From Bradyrhizobium sp. (GTDB lineage: Bacteria; Pseudomonadota; Alphaproteobacteria; Rhizobiales; Xanthobacteraceae), in the NCBI RefSeq assembly GCF_028868675.1, contig NZ_JAGWUA010000019.1:1-40405 (forward strand): a DNA stretch of 40,405 nucleotides. The letters run 5' to 3'. This document shows, piece after piece, positions 23,919 through 32,319 of the stretch (positions within the stretch are counted from its first letter, which is position 1; every line of letters starts with the position of its first letter). Below the pieces are notes generated by a model. It saw nothing but the letters and a program-made list of their open reading frames with translations. It ran no database searches and was not told the origin of the DNA. The translations under genes and the position numbers were made by a program.

Positions 23919-25568
23919 GTGAACAGACCTGATCGGGTCGGCGCCCAGACAACGCTCTCCAATCCGCCGCGCGGCATGTCATTGTTGCGTGACCCCTTGC
24001 TCAACAAGGGGACCGCCTTTACCGAATCGGAGCGTGCCGCGCTCGGGTTGCGCGGCCTGTTGCCGCCTTGCGTGCTCACCATGCAGGACCAGGCGGAGCG
24101 TGTGCTGATCAACCTGCGCAACCTGCCGAGCGATCTGGAGAAATACGTCGCGCTCAACGCGCTGCACGACCGAAACGAGGCGCTGTTCTTCCGCGTCGTC
24201 TGCGACAACATCGACGAGATCCAGCCGCTGATCTACACGCCGACCGTCGGCCTCGCCTGCCAGAAGTACGGGCTGATCTTCCAGCGGCCGCGCGGCATGT
24301 TCATTTCCTCGCGCGATCGCGGCCAGATCGCCGAGCTGCTGAAGAACTGGCCCTATGAGCCGAAGCTGATCGTCGTGACCGACGGCGAGCGCATCCTCGG
24401 TCTCGGCGATCTCGGCGCCAACGGCATGGGCATCCCGGTCGGCAAGCTGTCGCTCTATTCCGCCTGCGCGGGCGTTCATCCGGAAGAGTGCCTGCCGATC
24501 GTGCTCGACGTCGGCACCAACAACGAGGAGCTGCTGCGCGATCCCTATTATCTCGGTCTGCGTCAGCGGCGGTTGGCAGGCGAGGCCTATGACGCCTTCG
24601 TCGACGAGTTCATGACGGCGGCGCGCAAGACCTTCCCGGGCGTGCTGATTCAGTTCGAGGACTTTGCCAACCACTCTGCCTTCCGCCTGCTGCACAAGTA
24701 CCGGGACGAGGCCTGCGTCTTCAACGACGACATCCAGGGCACGGCGGCCGTGGCGCTGGCCGGCCTGTTCTCGGCACTGCGCGTCAGCGGCGGCAAGCTC
24801 AGGGACCAGCGGCTGTTGTTCCTCGGCGCGGGCGAGGCCGCGACCGGCATCGCCGATCTCGTGGTCTCGGCCATGATGGCGGAAGGCGCCTCGGAGGCCG
24901 AGGCGCTCGGGCGCAACTGGCTGGTGGATTCCCGCGGCCTCGTCGTCAAGGGCCGCGACGGCCTGTCCGGCCACAAGCTCCGCTACGCCCACGACCAGGC
25001 GCCGATCGGTGACTTCCTTACTGCGATCCGTACCCTGAAGCCGACCGCCATCATCGGCGTCGCCGCCGTCGGCGGTGCCTTCACGCCCGACGTGCTCAAG
25101 ACGATGGCCGAGCTCAACCGGCAGCCGATCGTGTTCGCGCTCTCCAATCCGACCTCGAAGGCGGAATGCTCGGCCGAGGATGCCTATCGCTACACCGGCG
25201 GCCGCGCGCTGTTCGCCTGCGGTAGCCCCTATGATCCGGTGACGCTGAACGGCCGCACCTTCGTGCCGCGCCAGGGCAACAATTCCTACATCTTCCCCGG
25301 CGTCGGCCTCGGCGTCATCGCCAGCGGATCGAAGCTCGTCACCGACGAGATGTTCATGGCGGCGGCGCATGCGCTCGCCGATTGCGTCGGCCGGGACGAT
25401 CTCGATCAGGGCAGCCTCTATCCCGCGCTGCCCCGCATCCGCGAGGTCTCCGCCCGCATCGCCGCGGCCGTGGCGCAGGTCGCCTGGCAGCGCGGTCTTG
25501 CCGACGGTCCTGCGCCCAATGACATGATGGGGCACGTCCAGTCCCGGATGTACGAGCCGCACTACTGA
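23919..25568 (+). CDS. maeA: NAD-dependent malic enzyme, SfcA/MaeA type
   Basis: A 549-residue cytosolic enzyme that decarboxylates malate to pyruvate. Landmarks are YTPTVG with catalytic Tyr106, GLGDLGANGMGIPVGKLSLY with catalytic Lys175, metal ligands Glu247-Asp248 (FEDF) and Asp271 (VFNDDIQGT), the Rossmann motif FLGAGEAATG (301-310), and SNPTSKAECS near the end. The N-terminal malic domain and length match E. coli SfcA (MaeA, 565 residues). It lacks the phosphotransacetylase-like C-terminal domain of the large malic enzymes (Dme, Tme) known from rhizobia. The start is GTG 23919 with GGGGGAA 4 bases upstream. The gene stands alone after a probable promoter. Confidence 0.93.
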   Translation: MNRPDRVGAQTTLSNPPRGMSLLRDPLLNKGTAFTESERAALGLRGLLPPCVLTMQDQAERVLINLRNLPSDLEKYVALNALHDRNEALFFRVVCDNIDEIQPLIYTPTVGLACQKYGLIFQRPRGMFISSRDRGQIAELLKNWPYEPKLIVVTDGERILGLGDLGANGMGIPVGKLSLYSACAGVHPEECLPIVLDVGTNNEELLRDPYYLGLRQRRLAGEAYDAFVDEFMTAARKTFPGVLIQFEDFANHSAFRLLHKYRDEACVFNDDIQGTAAVALAGLFSALRVSGGKLRDQRLLFLGAGEAATGIADLVVSAMMAEGASEAEALGRNWLVDSRGLVVKGRDGLSGHKLRYAHDQAPIGDFLTAIRTLKPTAIIGVAAVGGAFTPDVLKTMAELNRQPIVFALSNPTSKAECSAEDAYRYTGGRALFACGSPYDPVTLNGRTFVPRQGNNSYIFPGVGLGVIASGSKLVTDEMFMAAAHALADCVGRDDLDQGSLYPALPRIREVSARIAAAVAQVAWQRGLADGPAPNDMMGHVQSRMYEPHY

Positions 25569-25730
25569 CTGACGGCGCTGCCGGGGCGGGCGTTGTCCCG
25601 ATTCAGGACAGCGACTGTGGTGGAGCGGCCACAGCGCGGCTGAAACGACCGTAGCCGCAGACCGGCTCTGTTTCCGACAAGCTTCTGCCCTCATTGCCCG
25701 CCGAACTCGCAGGGGTCGGAGGCGCATGCC

Positions 25731-26255
25731 ATGTCCACTGTCACACCGTCAGCGCCGTGCGCGAGGCTCGCCCGACTGGCGCTCGCCGCCATCGGCGCTG
25801 CGTCGCTTGCGGCCTGCGCGCAATCGCCGGTCGGCAGGCAGAAGTCCGAGCTGGCCGCGTCGAGCCGCCAGGCTGCGGTCGAGCGCCATCACGAGCGGCG
25901 CGCGATGGCGAGCCTGTTCGCCAGGCCGGCCAGCCGGCCCGAGTCGACGGGCCTCACGGCGAGCCCGGCGCCGGCGGCTGCCCAGGGTGTGGCGAGCTTC
26001 TACTCCGAGGGCGAAGAGACCGCGAGCGGCGAAAGGTTCGACAGGAACGAGCTCACCGCGGCCCATCCCACCCTGCCGTTCGGCACACGGCTGCGCGTGA
26101 CCAACGTGTCCACCGGCCGCTCCGTGACCGTTCGCGTCAACGACCGCGGTCCCTACGTCCCCGGCCGCATCGTCGACGTCTCCTACTCCGCCGCCGAGAA
26201 GCTCGGCATGGTCGGGTCGGGCGTCGCCAATGTCAGGCTGGACGTCGTGCGATAG
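25731..26255 (+). CDS. RlpA-like double-psi beta-barrel lipoprotein
   Basis: A 174-residue protein with a lipoprotein signal ending in a lipobox LAAC (Cys29), a low-complexity linker to about residue 85, and a C-terminal RlpA-like double-psi beta-barrel: [19 protein letters not shown], then [20 protein letters not shown], and [20 protein letters not shown]. The Asp in NDRGP and the Tyr/Ser context match RlpA members that cleave denuded peptidoglycan glycan strands at the septum, though not all members are active. There is no SPOR domain, so recruitment would be by another route. It should be anchored to the outer or inner membrane. Confidence 0.9.
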   Translation: MSTVTPSAPCARLARLALAAIGAASLAACAQSPVGRQKSELAASSRQAAVERHHERRAMASLFARPASRPESTGLTASPAPAAAQGVASFYSEGEETASGERFDRNELTAAHPTLPFGTRLRVTNVSTGRSVTVRVNDRGPYVPGRIVDVSYSAAEKLGMVGSGVANVRLDVVR

Positions 26256-26304
26256 ATCCGCGCCCGCCGACCTCTCTGCATTGCAGCGCATCGCAAGCGG
26301 GGAC

Positions 26305-26319
26305 TTAACCGGCTGTTAG
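26305..26319 (+). promoter_or_regulatory. CtrA-like site TTAA-N7-TTAG
   Basis: TTAA (26305-26308), 7 bases, TTAG (26316-26319): 7 of 8 positions match the CtrA consensus TTAA-N7-TTAA known from Caulobacter. It lies 66 bases upstream of the small gene at 26385, a fitting position for a promoter-proximal site. One match can arise by chance. Confidence 0.3.
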
Positions 26320-26384
26320 CTTCCCATGCCGCACCATGGGTGCCGGACAATCGCTTCAAATCGCGATTCGGGGAGGCGGCCGGC

Positions 26385-26564
26385 GTGAGCACGATCCAGT
26401 ATCTCGAAGATCAGGCGGCCCGCGCGGAGCGCCTGGCGAAACGGATCACGGACACGTCGACGATCGAAAAGCTCCTCGCCTTCGCCGGCGATCGCCGCCG
26501 CGAGATCGACGCGATCGCCGGAAAGAGCCGGCGAACCCAGCCGTCCCTCCACACCATGCGCTAG
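26385..26564 (+). CDS. Small hypothetical protein, helical
   Basis: A 59-residue cytosolic protein starting at GTG 26385, with GGAGG at 26372-26376 as ribosome site (8-base spacing). A longer frame from GTG 26340 is possible, but that start has no ribosome site. The peptide begins STIQYLEDQAARAERLAKRI and continues with a second helix holding LLAFAGDRRREIDAIAG, amphipathic and rich in Arg and Glu. I do not recognise a named family. A good plus-strand terminator follows, and a CtrA-like site precedes it. Confidence 0.7.
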   Translation: MSTIQYLEDQAARAERLAKRITDTSTIEKLLAFAGDRRREIDAIAGKSRRTQPSLHTMR

Positions 26565-26590
26565 CGGCAGGCCGTGCTGGAGCTGAAAGG

Positions 26591-26617
26591 CGCCGCGACG
26601 GCGGCGTTCTTCGTTTC
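26591..26617 (+). terminator. Intrinsic terminator after the small helical gene
   Basis: CGCCGC (26591-26596) and GCGGCG (26601-26606) form a perfect 6-bp stem around GACG, extended by a G-T pair, followed on the plus strand by TTCTTCGTTTC. It lies 27 bases after the stop of the 59-residue gene and ahead of a convergent gene end. Confidence 0.6.
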
Positions 26618-26630
26618 GGCATGATCCACC

Positions 26631-26999
26631 TCACCGCAGGAGGTGCGCCCGCGGGGCTCGAATGCCCCGCAGCTCGGGCTCGGTGCGCCGTGCCGGGCAG
26701 GTCCAGCTTTCCACGAATTCCCTGATGTGATCGGGTAGCGCTTCGCCATCGATGTCGCAGCGCGACTGGATCTCGGCGGCGACCTCGGTCGAGACGTCCT
26801 TGACCCAATGCTCCAGCGTGTTGAAGGCGATCACGCGCACGGGATCGCTGAAGCAGCCGGCGACGAGATCGCCGAGCGCGGTTTCGAGATCGGGGCGCTC
26901 GACGCGGATCTCCTTGTCCACCCCGATGCGATCGACGATCACGAACAGCGTCTGGTCCGCGCCGTAGGGCACCATCCGTTGCAGGCCCGCTTCACCCAT
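26631..26999 (-). CDS. Conserved-looking hypothetical protein
   Basis: A 122-residue cytosolic protein with strong coding bias. It contains MVPYGADQTLFVIVDRIGV near the N-terminus, then ERPDLETALGDLVAGCFSDP and VRVIAFNTLEHWVKDVS, a mixed alpha/beta pattern without catalytic motifs that I can name. The last 25 residues are Arg-rich and look less ordered. The start at 26999 has AGGT 9 bases upstream; an internal Met at residue 9 is an alternative. It is separated from the upstream monooxygenase-esterase gene by a strong terminator, so it should have its own promoter between 27000 and 27097. Function unknown. Confidence 0.72.
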   Translation of the reverse strand: MGEAGLQRMVPYGADQTLFVIVDRIGVDKEIRVERPDLETALGDLVAGCFSDPVRVIAFNTLEHWVKDVSTEVAAEIQSRCDIDGEALPDHIREFVESWTCPARRTEPELRGIRAPRAHLLR

Positions 27000-27096
27000 C
27001 TCGAGACCTCGCGCTTGCGCTTGCGATCTTCACCAACGGGAAAAGGCACCAGATGGTTCCGAGCCCGCGTGGCGTCCGCCACCAACGCCTTTAGGC

Positions 27097-27133
27097 AAAA
27101 AGAGCCCTGGCGCGCGCCTTCGCGTGCCAGGGC
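27097..27133 (-). terminator. Intrinsic terminator of the monooxygenase-esterase gene
   Basis: A 13-bp stem (27104-27116 with 27121-27133, one G-T pair) closed by a 4-base loop. Reading on the minus strand it is followed by TCTTTTT, a proper U-tract. It lies 138 bases past the stop of the fusion gene and 98 bases ahead of the next minus-strand gene. This is the clearest terminator in the window. Confidence 0.85.
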
Positions 27134-27270
27134 CTATCGCTGCGTCTCAATGCCACGAGCCGATAACTCGGTCGCGGGAAACTTGTTCCGAGCCAACACG
27201 CGCGACCCGGAAAGCCGTGCGGGCCCGGAATCGATCCAGGCCCGCATCGGAGATCCGCAAGAGACGCCTG

Positions 27271-29955
27271 CTATCCCGCAGCCGCTGCGATCTTCGGCGG
27301 GGTTGTCTGGCTGCGGTTCGCCTCATCGCCCTGCCGCGCCTCCGGCGGCAGCCCTGCGAAGCGCCGCAGGGCGTTCGCCATCTGCACGCGACCGGGCACG
27401 CCGGTGATCACCACGTCGACCATGGTGAAGGACGAGTGGAAGTGGCCGCGCGCCTTGAGCTGCTCGACGGCAACGCCGGCGGAGGCGAGCGCCTCGGCAT
27501 AGGCCACACCCTCGTCGCGCAGCGGATCGAACTCGCAGGTCACCACGAAGGCCGGCGGCAGGCCCTTGAGTTCGCCGCGCAGCGGCGAGACCCGCGGGTC
27601 GGCGCGCTCGCCGGGCGGACAGTAATTGTCCCAGAACCAGTCCATCAGCGAGCGCGTCAGGAAGTAGCCCTCCGCGTTCTCGCTGTAGGACGGCCGGTCG
27701 GTGCTGCAGTCGGTGACCGGGCACACCAGGAGCTGGCCCGCGATCGCAGGTCCGTCGCGGTCGCGCGCGAGCTGGCAGGTGACGGCGGCGATGTTGCCGC
27801 CGGCGCTCCAGCCCGCGACCAGCACCGCTCCCGGCTTGCCGCCGAGCGCGGCGGCATGCTCGGCGATCCAGCGCGTCGCCGTATAGCCGTCCTCGGCCGC
27901 GGCCGGGAACGGATGCTCGGGCGCGTGGCGATAGCCGACGCTGACGAACATCATGCCGGTGCGTCGGCACATGTCGCGGCAGAACGGATCGTCGGACTGC
28001 TCGTCGCCGAGCACCCAGCCGCCGCCGTGGAAATAGACCACGACCGGATGCGGCCCCGGCGTCGCCGGACGATAGAGCCGGTAGGGCAGCGGACCGTCGG
28101 GTCCCGGCAGCGTGCCGTCGACGACCTCGCCGACCGGCCGGCCTGCGGGGCGGCTCTTGTTGAACTCGGTGACGAAGGCGCGCGCGCCGAGCGCTCCCAT
28201 CGATTCGATCGGCGGCAGGTTCAACGACGCGAGCAAGCCGAGCACCAGCCGCACGTCCGGCTGCAGGCGGACCGCCGCGCCGTCATTGCATTGCGCGGCA
28301 CCGTTCGGGCCGGTCAGCCTGAAGCCGAGCATGCCGCGGCCGACGACTTCGTCGCAGATGCTGCGATAGGGACCGACGCCGCCGGTATAGGGCATCACGC
28401 CCTGCGCCTTGCCGGGGACGTTGGCGCCCGTGTACCAGGTGTTGGCGAGCCGATGCAGCGTCAGCATGGAGCAGTCGGCCATGTGCTGCGCCCAGCCGGC
28501 CTGCGCCGTTTCGGTCGCCTCGATCGTGGTGAAGCCCATGTCGCGCATCGCGGCGAGACGATTGACGACCCAGTCGACATGCTGCTCGATCGACACCGCC
28601 ATGTTCGACAGCACCGACGGGCTGCCGGGTCCGGTGATCATGAAGAAGTTCGGGAAGCCCGCCACCGTCAGCCCGAGATAGGTCTGCGGTCCGCCGGCCC
28701 AGACGTCGGACAGCGACTTGCCGCCGCGTCCCGTGATCGGATGGACCGACTTGATGGCGCCGGTCATGGCATCGAAGCCGGTCGCGAACACGATCACGTC
28801 GAGGTTGAAGGAACGCTTGTCCGTGGCGATGCCGGTGGCCGTGATCGCCTTGATCGGCTCCTGCCGCAGATTGACCAGCGTGACGTTCGGCCGGTTGTAG
28901 GTCGCGTAATAGTTGGTATCGAGGCAGGGACGCTTGGCGCCGAACGGATGATCGTGCGGGGTGAGCGCCTCAGCCGTGGCCGGATCCTTCACGATCGCGC
29001 GGATCTTCTCGCGGATGAAGTCGGCGAGCAGATTGTTGCCGTCGACGTCGACGGCCTGGTCGGCCCAGAGTTGCGTGAGGATGTAGACGAGATCGCCCCT
29101 AGCCCAGGCCTCCTCGAAGCGCGCGCGGCGCTCGGCTTCGCTCAGTTGCCAGCTCACGGCCATCTGCTGCGGGTAGGGCACCCCGGCGAGCGACTGCCGC
29201 GCCTGCTCGCGGTAGGCCGCGCGGTCGGCCTTCAGCAGGCCGGCGCGGTCGGCGGGCACCGGACCGTTGTGCGCGGGCAGCGCGAAATTCGGCGTGCGCT
29301 GGAACACGGTGAGATGCGCGGCCTGCTCGGCGATCAGCGGGATCGACTGGATGCCGGATGAGCCCGTGCCGATCACGGCGACGCGCTTGCCCGCTAGCTT
29401 GACCTCGTCGTGCGGCCAGCGGCCGGTGAAATAGACCTCGCCCTTGAAGTCCTTGACGCCGTCGATCTCCGGCGGTTTTGGCGCGGAGAGGCAGCCGGTC
29501 GCCATGATGTAATAGCGGCAGGAGACGGGCGCGCCGTTGCTGGTGGTGAGCAGCCAGCGCGCGCTCGCCTCGTTCCACTTGGCTTCCCTGACGCGGGTGC
29601 CGAAGCGGATGTCGCGCCTGAGATCGTAGCGGTCGGCGACGAAGCCGAGATAGCGCAGGATCTCCGGCTGGGTCGCGTATTTCTCCGACCACGTCCAGGC
29701 GGTCTCGAGCTCCGGATCGAAGGTGTAGCTGTAGTCGATGGTCTGGATGTCGCAGCGCGCGCCGGGATAGCGGTTCCAGTACCAGGTGCCGCCGACGTCG
29801 TCGGCCTCTTCGAGCGCGACCGTGGTGAAGCCGGCCTTGCGCAGGCGATGCAGAAGATAGAGCCCGGCGAACCCGGCGCCGACGATCGCGACGTCGACCT
29901 GCTGCGTCTTGTCGCCCGCGTCCGCGGTGCACGTTGCGACTGCTGCGTCTGGCAT
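27271..29955 (-). CDS. Baeyer-Villiger-type flavin monooxygenase fused to HSL-family esterase
   Basis: An 894-residue, two-enzyme fusion. Residues 1-about 545 are a flavin monooxygenase of the Baeyer-Villiger group: FAD motif [11 protein letters not shown] (22-32), [18 protein letters not shown] (55-72), second Rossmann [10 protein letters not shown] (192-201), and [10 protein letters not shown]. The fingerprint FxGxxxHxxxW at 170-180 reads [11 protein letters not shown], so its histidine is Phe176. Residues about 615-894 are a family IV (HSL) esterase: oxyanion motif HGGG (643-646), nucleophile Ser717 in GWSAG, Asp810 in EFDPLRDEG, and His840. Together the two could turn a ketone into an ester and then hydrolyse it; substrate unknown. 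Start ATG 29955 has GGGAGGA 6 bases upstream. Upstream in-frame sequence to 30081 is not credible. A strong terminator follows. Confidence 0.93.
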   Translation of the reverse strand: MPDAAVATCTADAGDKTQQVDVAIVGAGFAGLYLLHRLRKAGFTTVALEEADDVGGTWYWNRYPGARCDIQTIDYSYTFDPELETAWTWSEKYATQPEILRYLGFVADRYDLRRDIRFGTRVREAKWNEASARWLLTTSNGAPVSCRYYIMATGCLSAPKPPEIDGVKDFKGEVYFTGRWPHDEVKLAGKRVAVIGTGSSGIQSIPLIAEQAAHLTVFQRTPNFALPAHNGPVPADRAGLLKADRAAYREQARQSLAGVPYPQQMAVSWQLSEAERRARFEEAWARGDLVYILTQLWADQAVDVDGNNLLADFIREKIRAIVKDPATAEALTPHDHPFGAKRPCLDTNYYATYNRPNVTLVNLRQEPIKAITATGIATDKRSFNLDVIVFATGFDAMTGAIKSVHPITGRGGKSLSDVWAGGPQTYLGLTVAGFPNFFMITGPGSPSVLSNMAVSIEQHVDWVVNRLAAMRDMGFTTIEATETAQAGWAQHMADCSMLTLHRLANTWYTGANVPGKAQGVMPYTGGVGPYRSICDEVVGRGMLGFRLTGPNGAAQCNDGAAVRLQPDVRLVLGLLASLNLPPIESMGALGARAFVTEFNKSRPAGRPVGEVVDGTLPGPDGPLPYRLYRPATPGPHPVVVYFHGGGWVLGDEQSDDPFCRDMCRRTGMMFVSVGYRHAPEHPFPAAAEDGYTATRWIAEHAAALGGKPGAVLVAGWSAGGNIAAVTCQLARDRDGPAIAGQLLVCPVTDCSTDRPSYSENAEGYFLTRSLMDWFWDNYCPPGERADPRVSPLRGELKGLPPAFVVTCEFDPLRDEGVAYAEALASAGVAVEQLKARGHFHSSFTMVDVVITGVPGRVQMANALRRFAGLPPEARQGDEANRSQTTPPKIAAAAG

Positions 29956-30182
29956 GCCATTCCTCCCATATACTTGTTTTGCGCGCAGGCTAGACCCGCA
30001 TGCCGGGCTTGTCATCAGAACAAATTCTATCTGCGGTAGACGCGCTGCATGCTGCGCGAGGACGCCAGCGCCGCAACGCACAACAGAGGCGGTTGGCGTG
30101 TTTGGGAGTCATCAAGTGTGGCCGAATTGTGTATGCTGACGATCCCTGACGCCCCCTGGGCAACGCAGTCCCGCAGGACGCC
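29956..30182. promoter_or_regulatory. Divergent promoter region
   Basis: A 227-base spacer between the minus-strand fusion gene and a plus-strand small gene. It is moderately A/T-rich near 30018-30032 (GAACAAATTCTATC). TATGCT at about 30132-30137 could be a -10 element for the plus strand, but no matching -35 was found. No dyad clearly stands out. Confidence 0.3.
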
Positions 30183-30392
30183 ATGAGCGACATGAGCGAG
30201 CGGACCAAGGCGAACATGGACGTGGTGCTGGAGGAGACCTGCCGGCAACTGCCGCATGGCGGCGACCACGACAGCCGCAGATTCATCGCGGAGCGATTGA
30301 TCAAGGCCGTCGAGGCCGGACACACGACGCTGGGTGAACTCGGCATCGTCGCGCGGCGCGCGCTCGCCGAACTGACCGGCAAGAGCTGCTAG
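30183..30392 (+). CDS. Small hypothetical protein
   Basis: A 69-residue soluble protein beginning MSDMSERTKANMDVVLEETC. The sequence is helical and charged, with the core RRFIAERLIKAVEAGHTTLG and a C-terminal cysteine, a pattern I associate with small conserved proteins of Bradyrhizobium, without known function. Two ATGs (30183 and 30192) compete; neither has a strong ribosome site (GCAGGAC at 30173-30179 favours the first). It precedes the carboxylesterase by 87 bases in the same direction, but their link is unclear. Confidence 0.72.
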   Translation: MSDMSERTKANMDVVLEETCRQLPHGGDHDSRRFIAERLIKAVEAGHTTLGELGIVARRALAELTGKSC

Positions 30393-30479
30393 GCCAGAGA
30401 CGGTGGCCGTAACTTGCATCGCTGCGGCACGCCGACATAGGCTGTCGCCCGAAACATTCCGCCCGTTGAGACATTGCCG

Positions 30480-31967
30480 ATGCGTTACTTGATGGCGCTC
30501 GTTGCGGCTTCGGTCACTCTGGCTCAGGGCGGTCCGGCCGGAGCCCGGGTCGGTCAGTACCCGTTCGCGGTGACGCACGAAGGACAGATGCTCGGCGCGG
30601 TGCAGGGCGACGTGGCCTCCTACAAGGGACTCGCTTATGCGGCCGCGCCGCTCGGCCGGCTGCGCTGGCGCGCGCCGCAGCCCTTGCCCGAAAGCTCGGA
30701 GATGCGCACTGCCTACGACGACGGTGCGGCCTGTCCGCAGCCGGCGGTGCGCGAGACGAGCGAGAATTGTCTGACGCTCAACGTGTTCAGGCCGTTCGGC
30801 GTCGACGGCCCGTTGCCGGTCATGGTGTTCGTGCATGGCGGCTCCTTCGTCGCCGGCGCCGCGAGCGACCCCCTGTTCGACGGCAGCAAGCTGGCGCAGG
30901 CCGGCCTCATCGTGGTGGTGCCGAACTATCGTCTCGGCGCGTTCGGCTTCTTCGCGCATCCTGCCCTGACCGGCGACGCATCGGAGCGTGGTGGCAATTT
31001 CGGCCTGATGGACCTGATCGCGGCGCTGCGCTGGATACACGACAACGTTGCGGCGTTCGGCGGCGATGCCGGCAACGTCACGCTGTTCGGCGAGGGATCG
31101 GGCGCGACCATGATCGCGTTGCTGATGCTCGCCGAGCAGTCGCGCGCGCTATTTCACAAGGCGATCCTCCAATCCATTCCCGGTCGCGAGCGTCTGCCTT
31201 CCACGGCGGCGGCAGACGCCACGGCGAGAGAGTTCCTCGAAATCGTCGGGCGCGTCGGCAAGGGATTTGATCCGCGCGCGGCGGATGCAAGGCTGCTGCT
31301 CGCGGCCGAAGAGCTGCTGCTCATGCGATCCTCGCGCCGCTTCGGACCCATGGTGGACGGAGCACTCGTGACGGAGGATGTCGCCGACGGTTTTGCGGCG
31401 GGCCGAGAGAGCCGCATTCCCCTGATCATCGGCTCGAACGACGACGAGACGAGTCTTGGCCGCGCGTCCGACCTCAAGACGGAGCTCGATCTCGCCGGCG
31501 CCTCCGCGGAGGAGTTGCGCAAACTCTATCCCGACGTCGGCGCCGCGCCGGTGAATCTGGCGGCGCAGCTCTACACCGACCGGGTCTTCACCGAGCCCGT
31601 CAGGTTGCTGGCGCGCAGCCATGCGGCGACGGGCGCGTCGACCTTCCGTTACCGCTTCGCCTGCTCGCCCGAGGCGCAAAACGCCGACGACAGCCATGGC
31701 CGCGAGTTGCAGTTCGTCTTCGGTGTCGAAGGCGTGCCCGGCGCCGGCGTGCTGTCGCGCGGGGATCGCGAGGTCGCCAGCGCGCTGCGCAGCTACTGGA
31801 CCAATTTCGCCAAGACCGGCGATCCGAACGGGCAGGGCCTGCCGCGTTGGGACGCGAGCGCGGATCGCGAACGCCTGCTCCTGATCTCGAACGAGCGGAT
31901 CACGAGCGGCGCCGACCCCTGGTCGGCGCGGCTCGATCGCCTCGCGCGCCGCAGCCCGAAAGGGTGA
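30480..31967 (+). CDS. Type-B carboxylesterase-like protein with altered nucleophile elbow
   Basis: A 495-residue secreted protein with a signal peptide (about 1-22) and a full type-B carboxylesterase fold: YKGLAYAAAPLGRLRW, SENCLTLNVFRP, the oxyanion hole FVHGGSF (117-123), and GGNFGLMDLIAALRWIHDNV. The nucleophile elbow, usually FGESAG, reads FGEGSGAT (203-210): position 206, where the catalytic Ser belongs, is Gly, and a Ser sits at 207. The rest of the triad appears intact: Glu322 in GSNDDETS and His405 in SHGRELQFVFG. The protein could be inactive, or the shifted Ser could serve. The start is ATG 30480; a TTG at 30474 is in frame. It converges on a small gene 8 bases away. Confidence 0.88.
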   Translation: MRYLMALVAASVTLAQGGPAGARVGQYPFAVTHEGQMLGAVQGDVASYKGLAYAAAPLGRLRWRAPQPLPESSEMRTAYDDGAACPQPAVRETSENCLTLNVFRPFGVDGPLPVMVFVHGGSFVAGAASDPLFDGSKLAQAGLIVVVPNYRLGAFGFFAHPALTGDASERGGNFGLMDLIAALRWIHDNVAAFGGDAGNVTLFGEGSGATMIALLMLAEQSRALFHKAILQSIPGRERLPSTAAADATAREFLEIVGRVGKGFDPRAADARLLLAAEELLLMRSSRRFGPMVDGALVTEDVADGFAAGRESRIPLIIGSNDDETSLGRASDLKTELDLAGASAEELRKLYPDVGAAPVNLAAQLYTDRVFTEPVRLLARSHAATGASTFRYRFACSPEAQNADDSHGRELQFVFGVEGVPGAGVLSRGDREVASALRSYWTNFAKTGDPNGQGLPRWDASADRERLLLISNERITSGADPWSARLDRLARRSPKG

Positions 31968-31975
31968 GAGTGACT

Positions 31976-32155
31976 CTAGGCCGCGAGCTCGACGCGCGGC
32001 GCCGGTGTCAGCCGGTCTTCCTCCAGAAAATCCATCGCGCCGTCCTTCTCGACGGCGTAGCACTGCTGCCCTTCCTTCGACTTGAAGACCGCGCGGACGA
32101 TGCCGCGGCGTCCCTTGTCACTGTTGACGACGTCCCCCAGCGCAAACTTGGCCAT
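31976..32155 (-). CDS. 59-residue SH3-like small protein
   Basis: A short gene of 59 codons, start ATG at 32155 with GGAAG 5 bases upstream, stop TAG at 31976-31978. The peptide opens MAKFALGDVVNSDKGRRGIV, continues with RAVFKSKEGQQCYAVEKDGA and ends in MDFLEEDRLTPAPRVELAA. The pattern of a short beta-barrel (glycine after ALGDVV, then GIVRAVF, CYAVE and a DRLTP end) resembles SH3-like or KOW-type small domains that bind nucleic acids or proteins. No membrane segment or signal is present. Codon bias fits a real gene. It converges on the carboxylesterase, 8 bases apart, and diverges from the dioxygenase. Confidence 0.78.
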   Translation of the reverse strand: MAKFALGDVVNSDKGRRGIVRAVFKSKEGQQCYAVEKDGAMDFLEEDRLTPAPRVELAA

Positions 32156-32221
32156 CTCACTTCCTGCTTACCTGACCGGCCGAATGCTTCGGCGGCGGGC
32201 GCGATCTTGGGAGGCAAATCG

Positions 32222-32240
32222 TTAACGACTTGCTAACCAT
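32222..32240 (+). promoter_or_regulatory. CtrA-like site TTAA-N7-CTAACCAT
   Basis: TTAA (32222-32225), 7 bases, CTAA (32233-32236) followed by CCAT, close to the CtrA forms TTAA-N7-TTAA and TTAACCAT. It lies in the 164-base spacer between the divergent 59-residue gene and the dioxygenase gene, 67 bases from the former's start and 80 from the latter's. Confidence 0.3.
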
Positions 32241-32319
32241 GCGGGGGACCGTATGCTCGCCGTCCGCCGGGAAGCGATGCCCGCAAATGGCATGTTGCGA
32301 AACGGACGAGGCCGCGCCG

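Noticed and set aside
25615..25634. Hairpin CTGTGG-N8-CCACAG after the malic enzyme as terminator
   Set aside because: Six-base stem, 8-base loop and no T-run on either side; possible but not supported.
27271..29361. Long plus-strand frame opposite the monooxygenase-esterase fusion
   Set aside because: No domain recognisable; the minus strand has full catalytic motifs for two enzymes.
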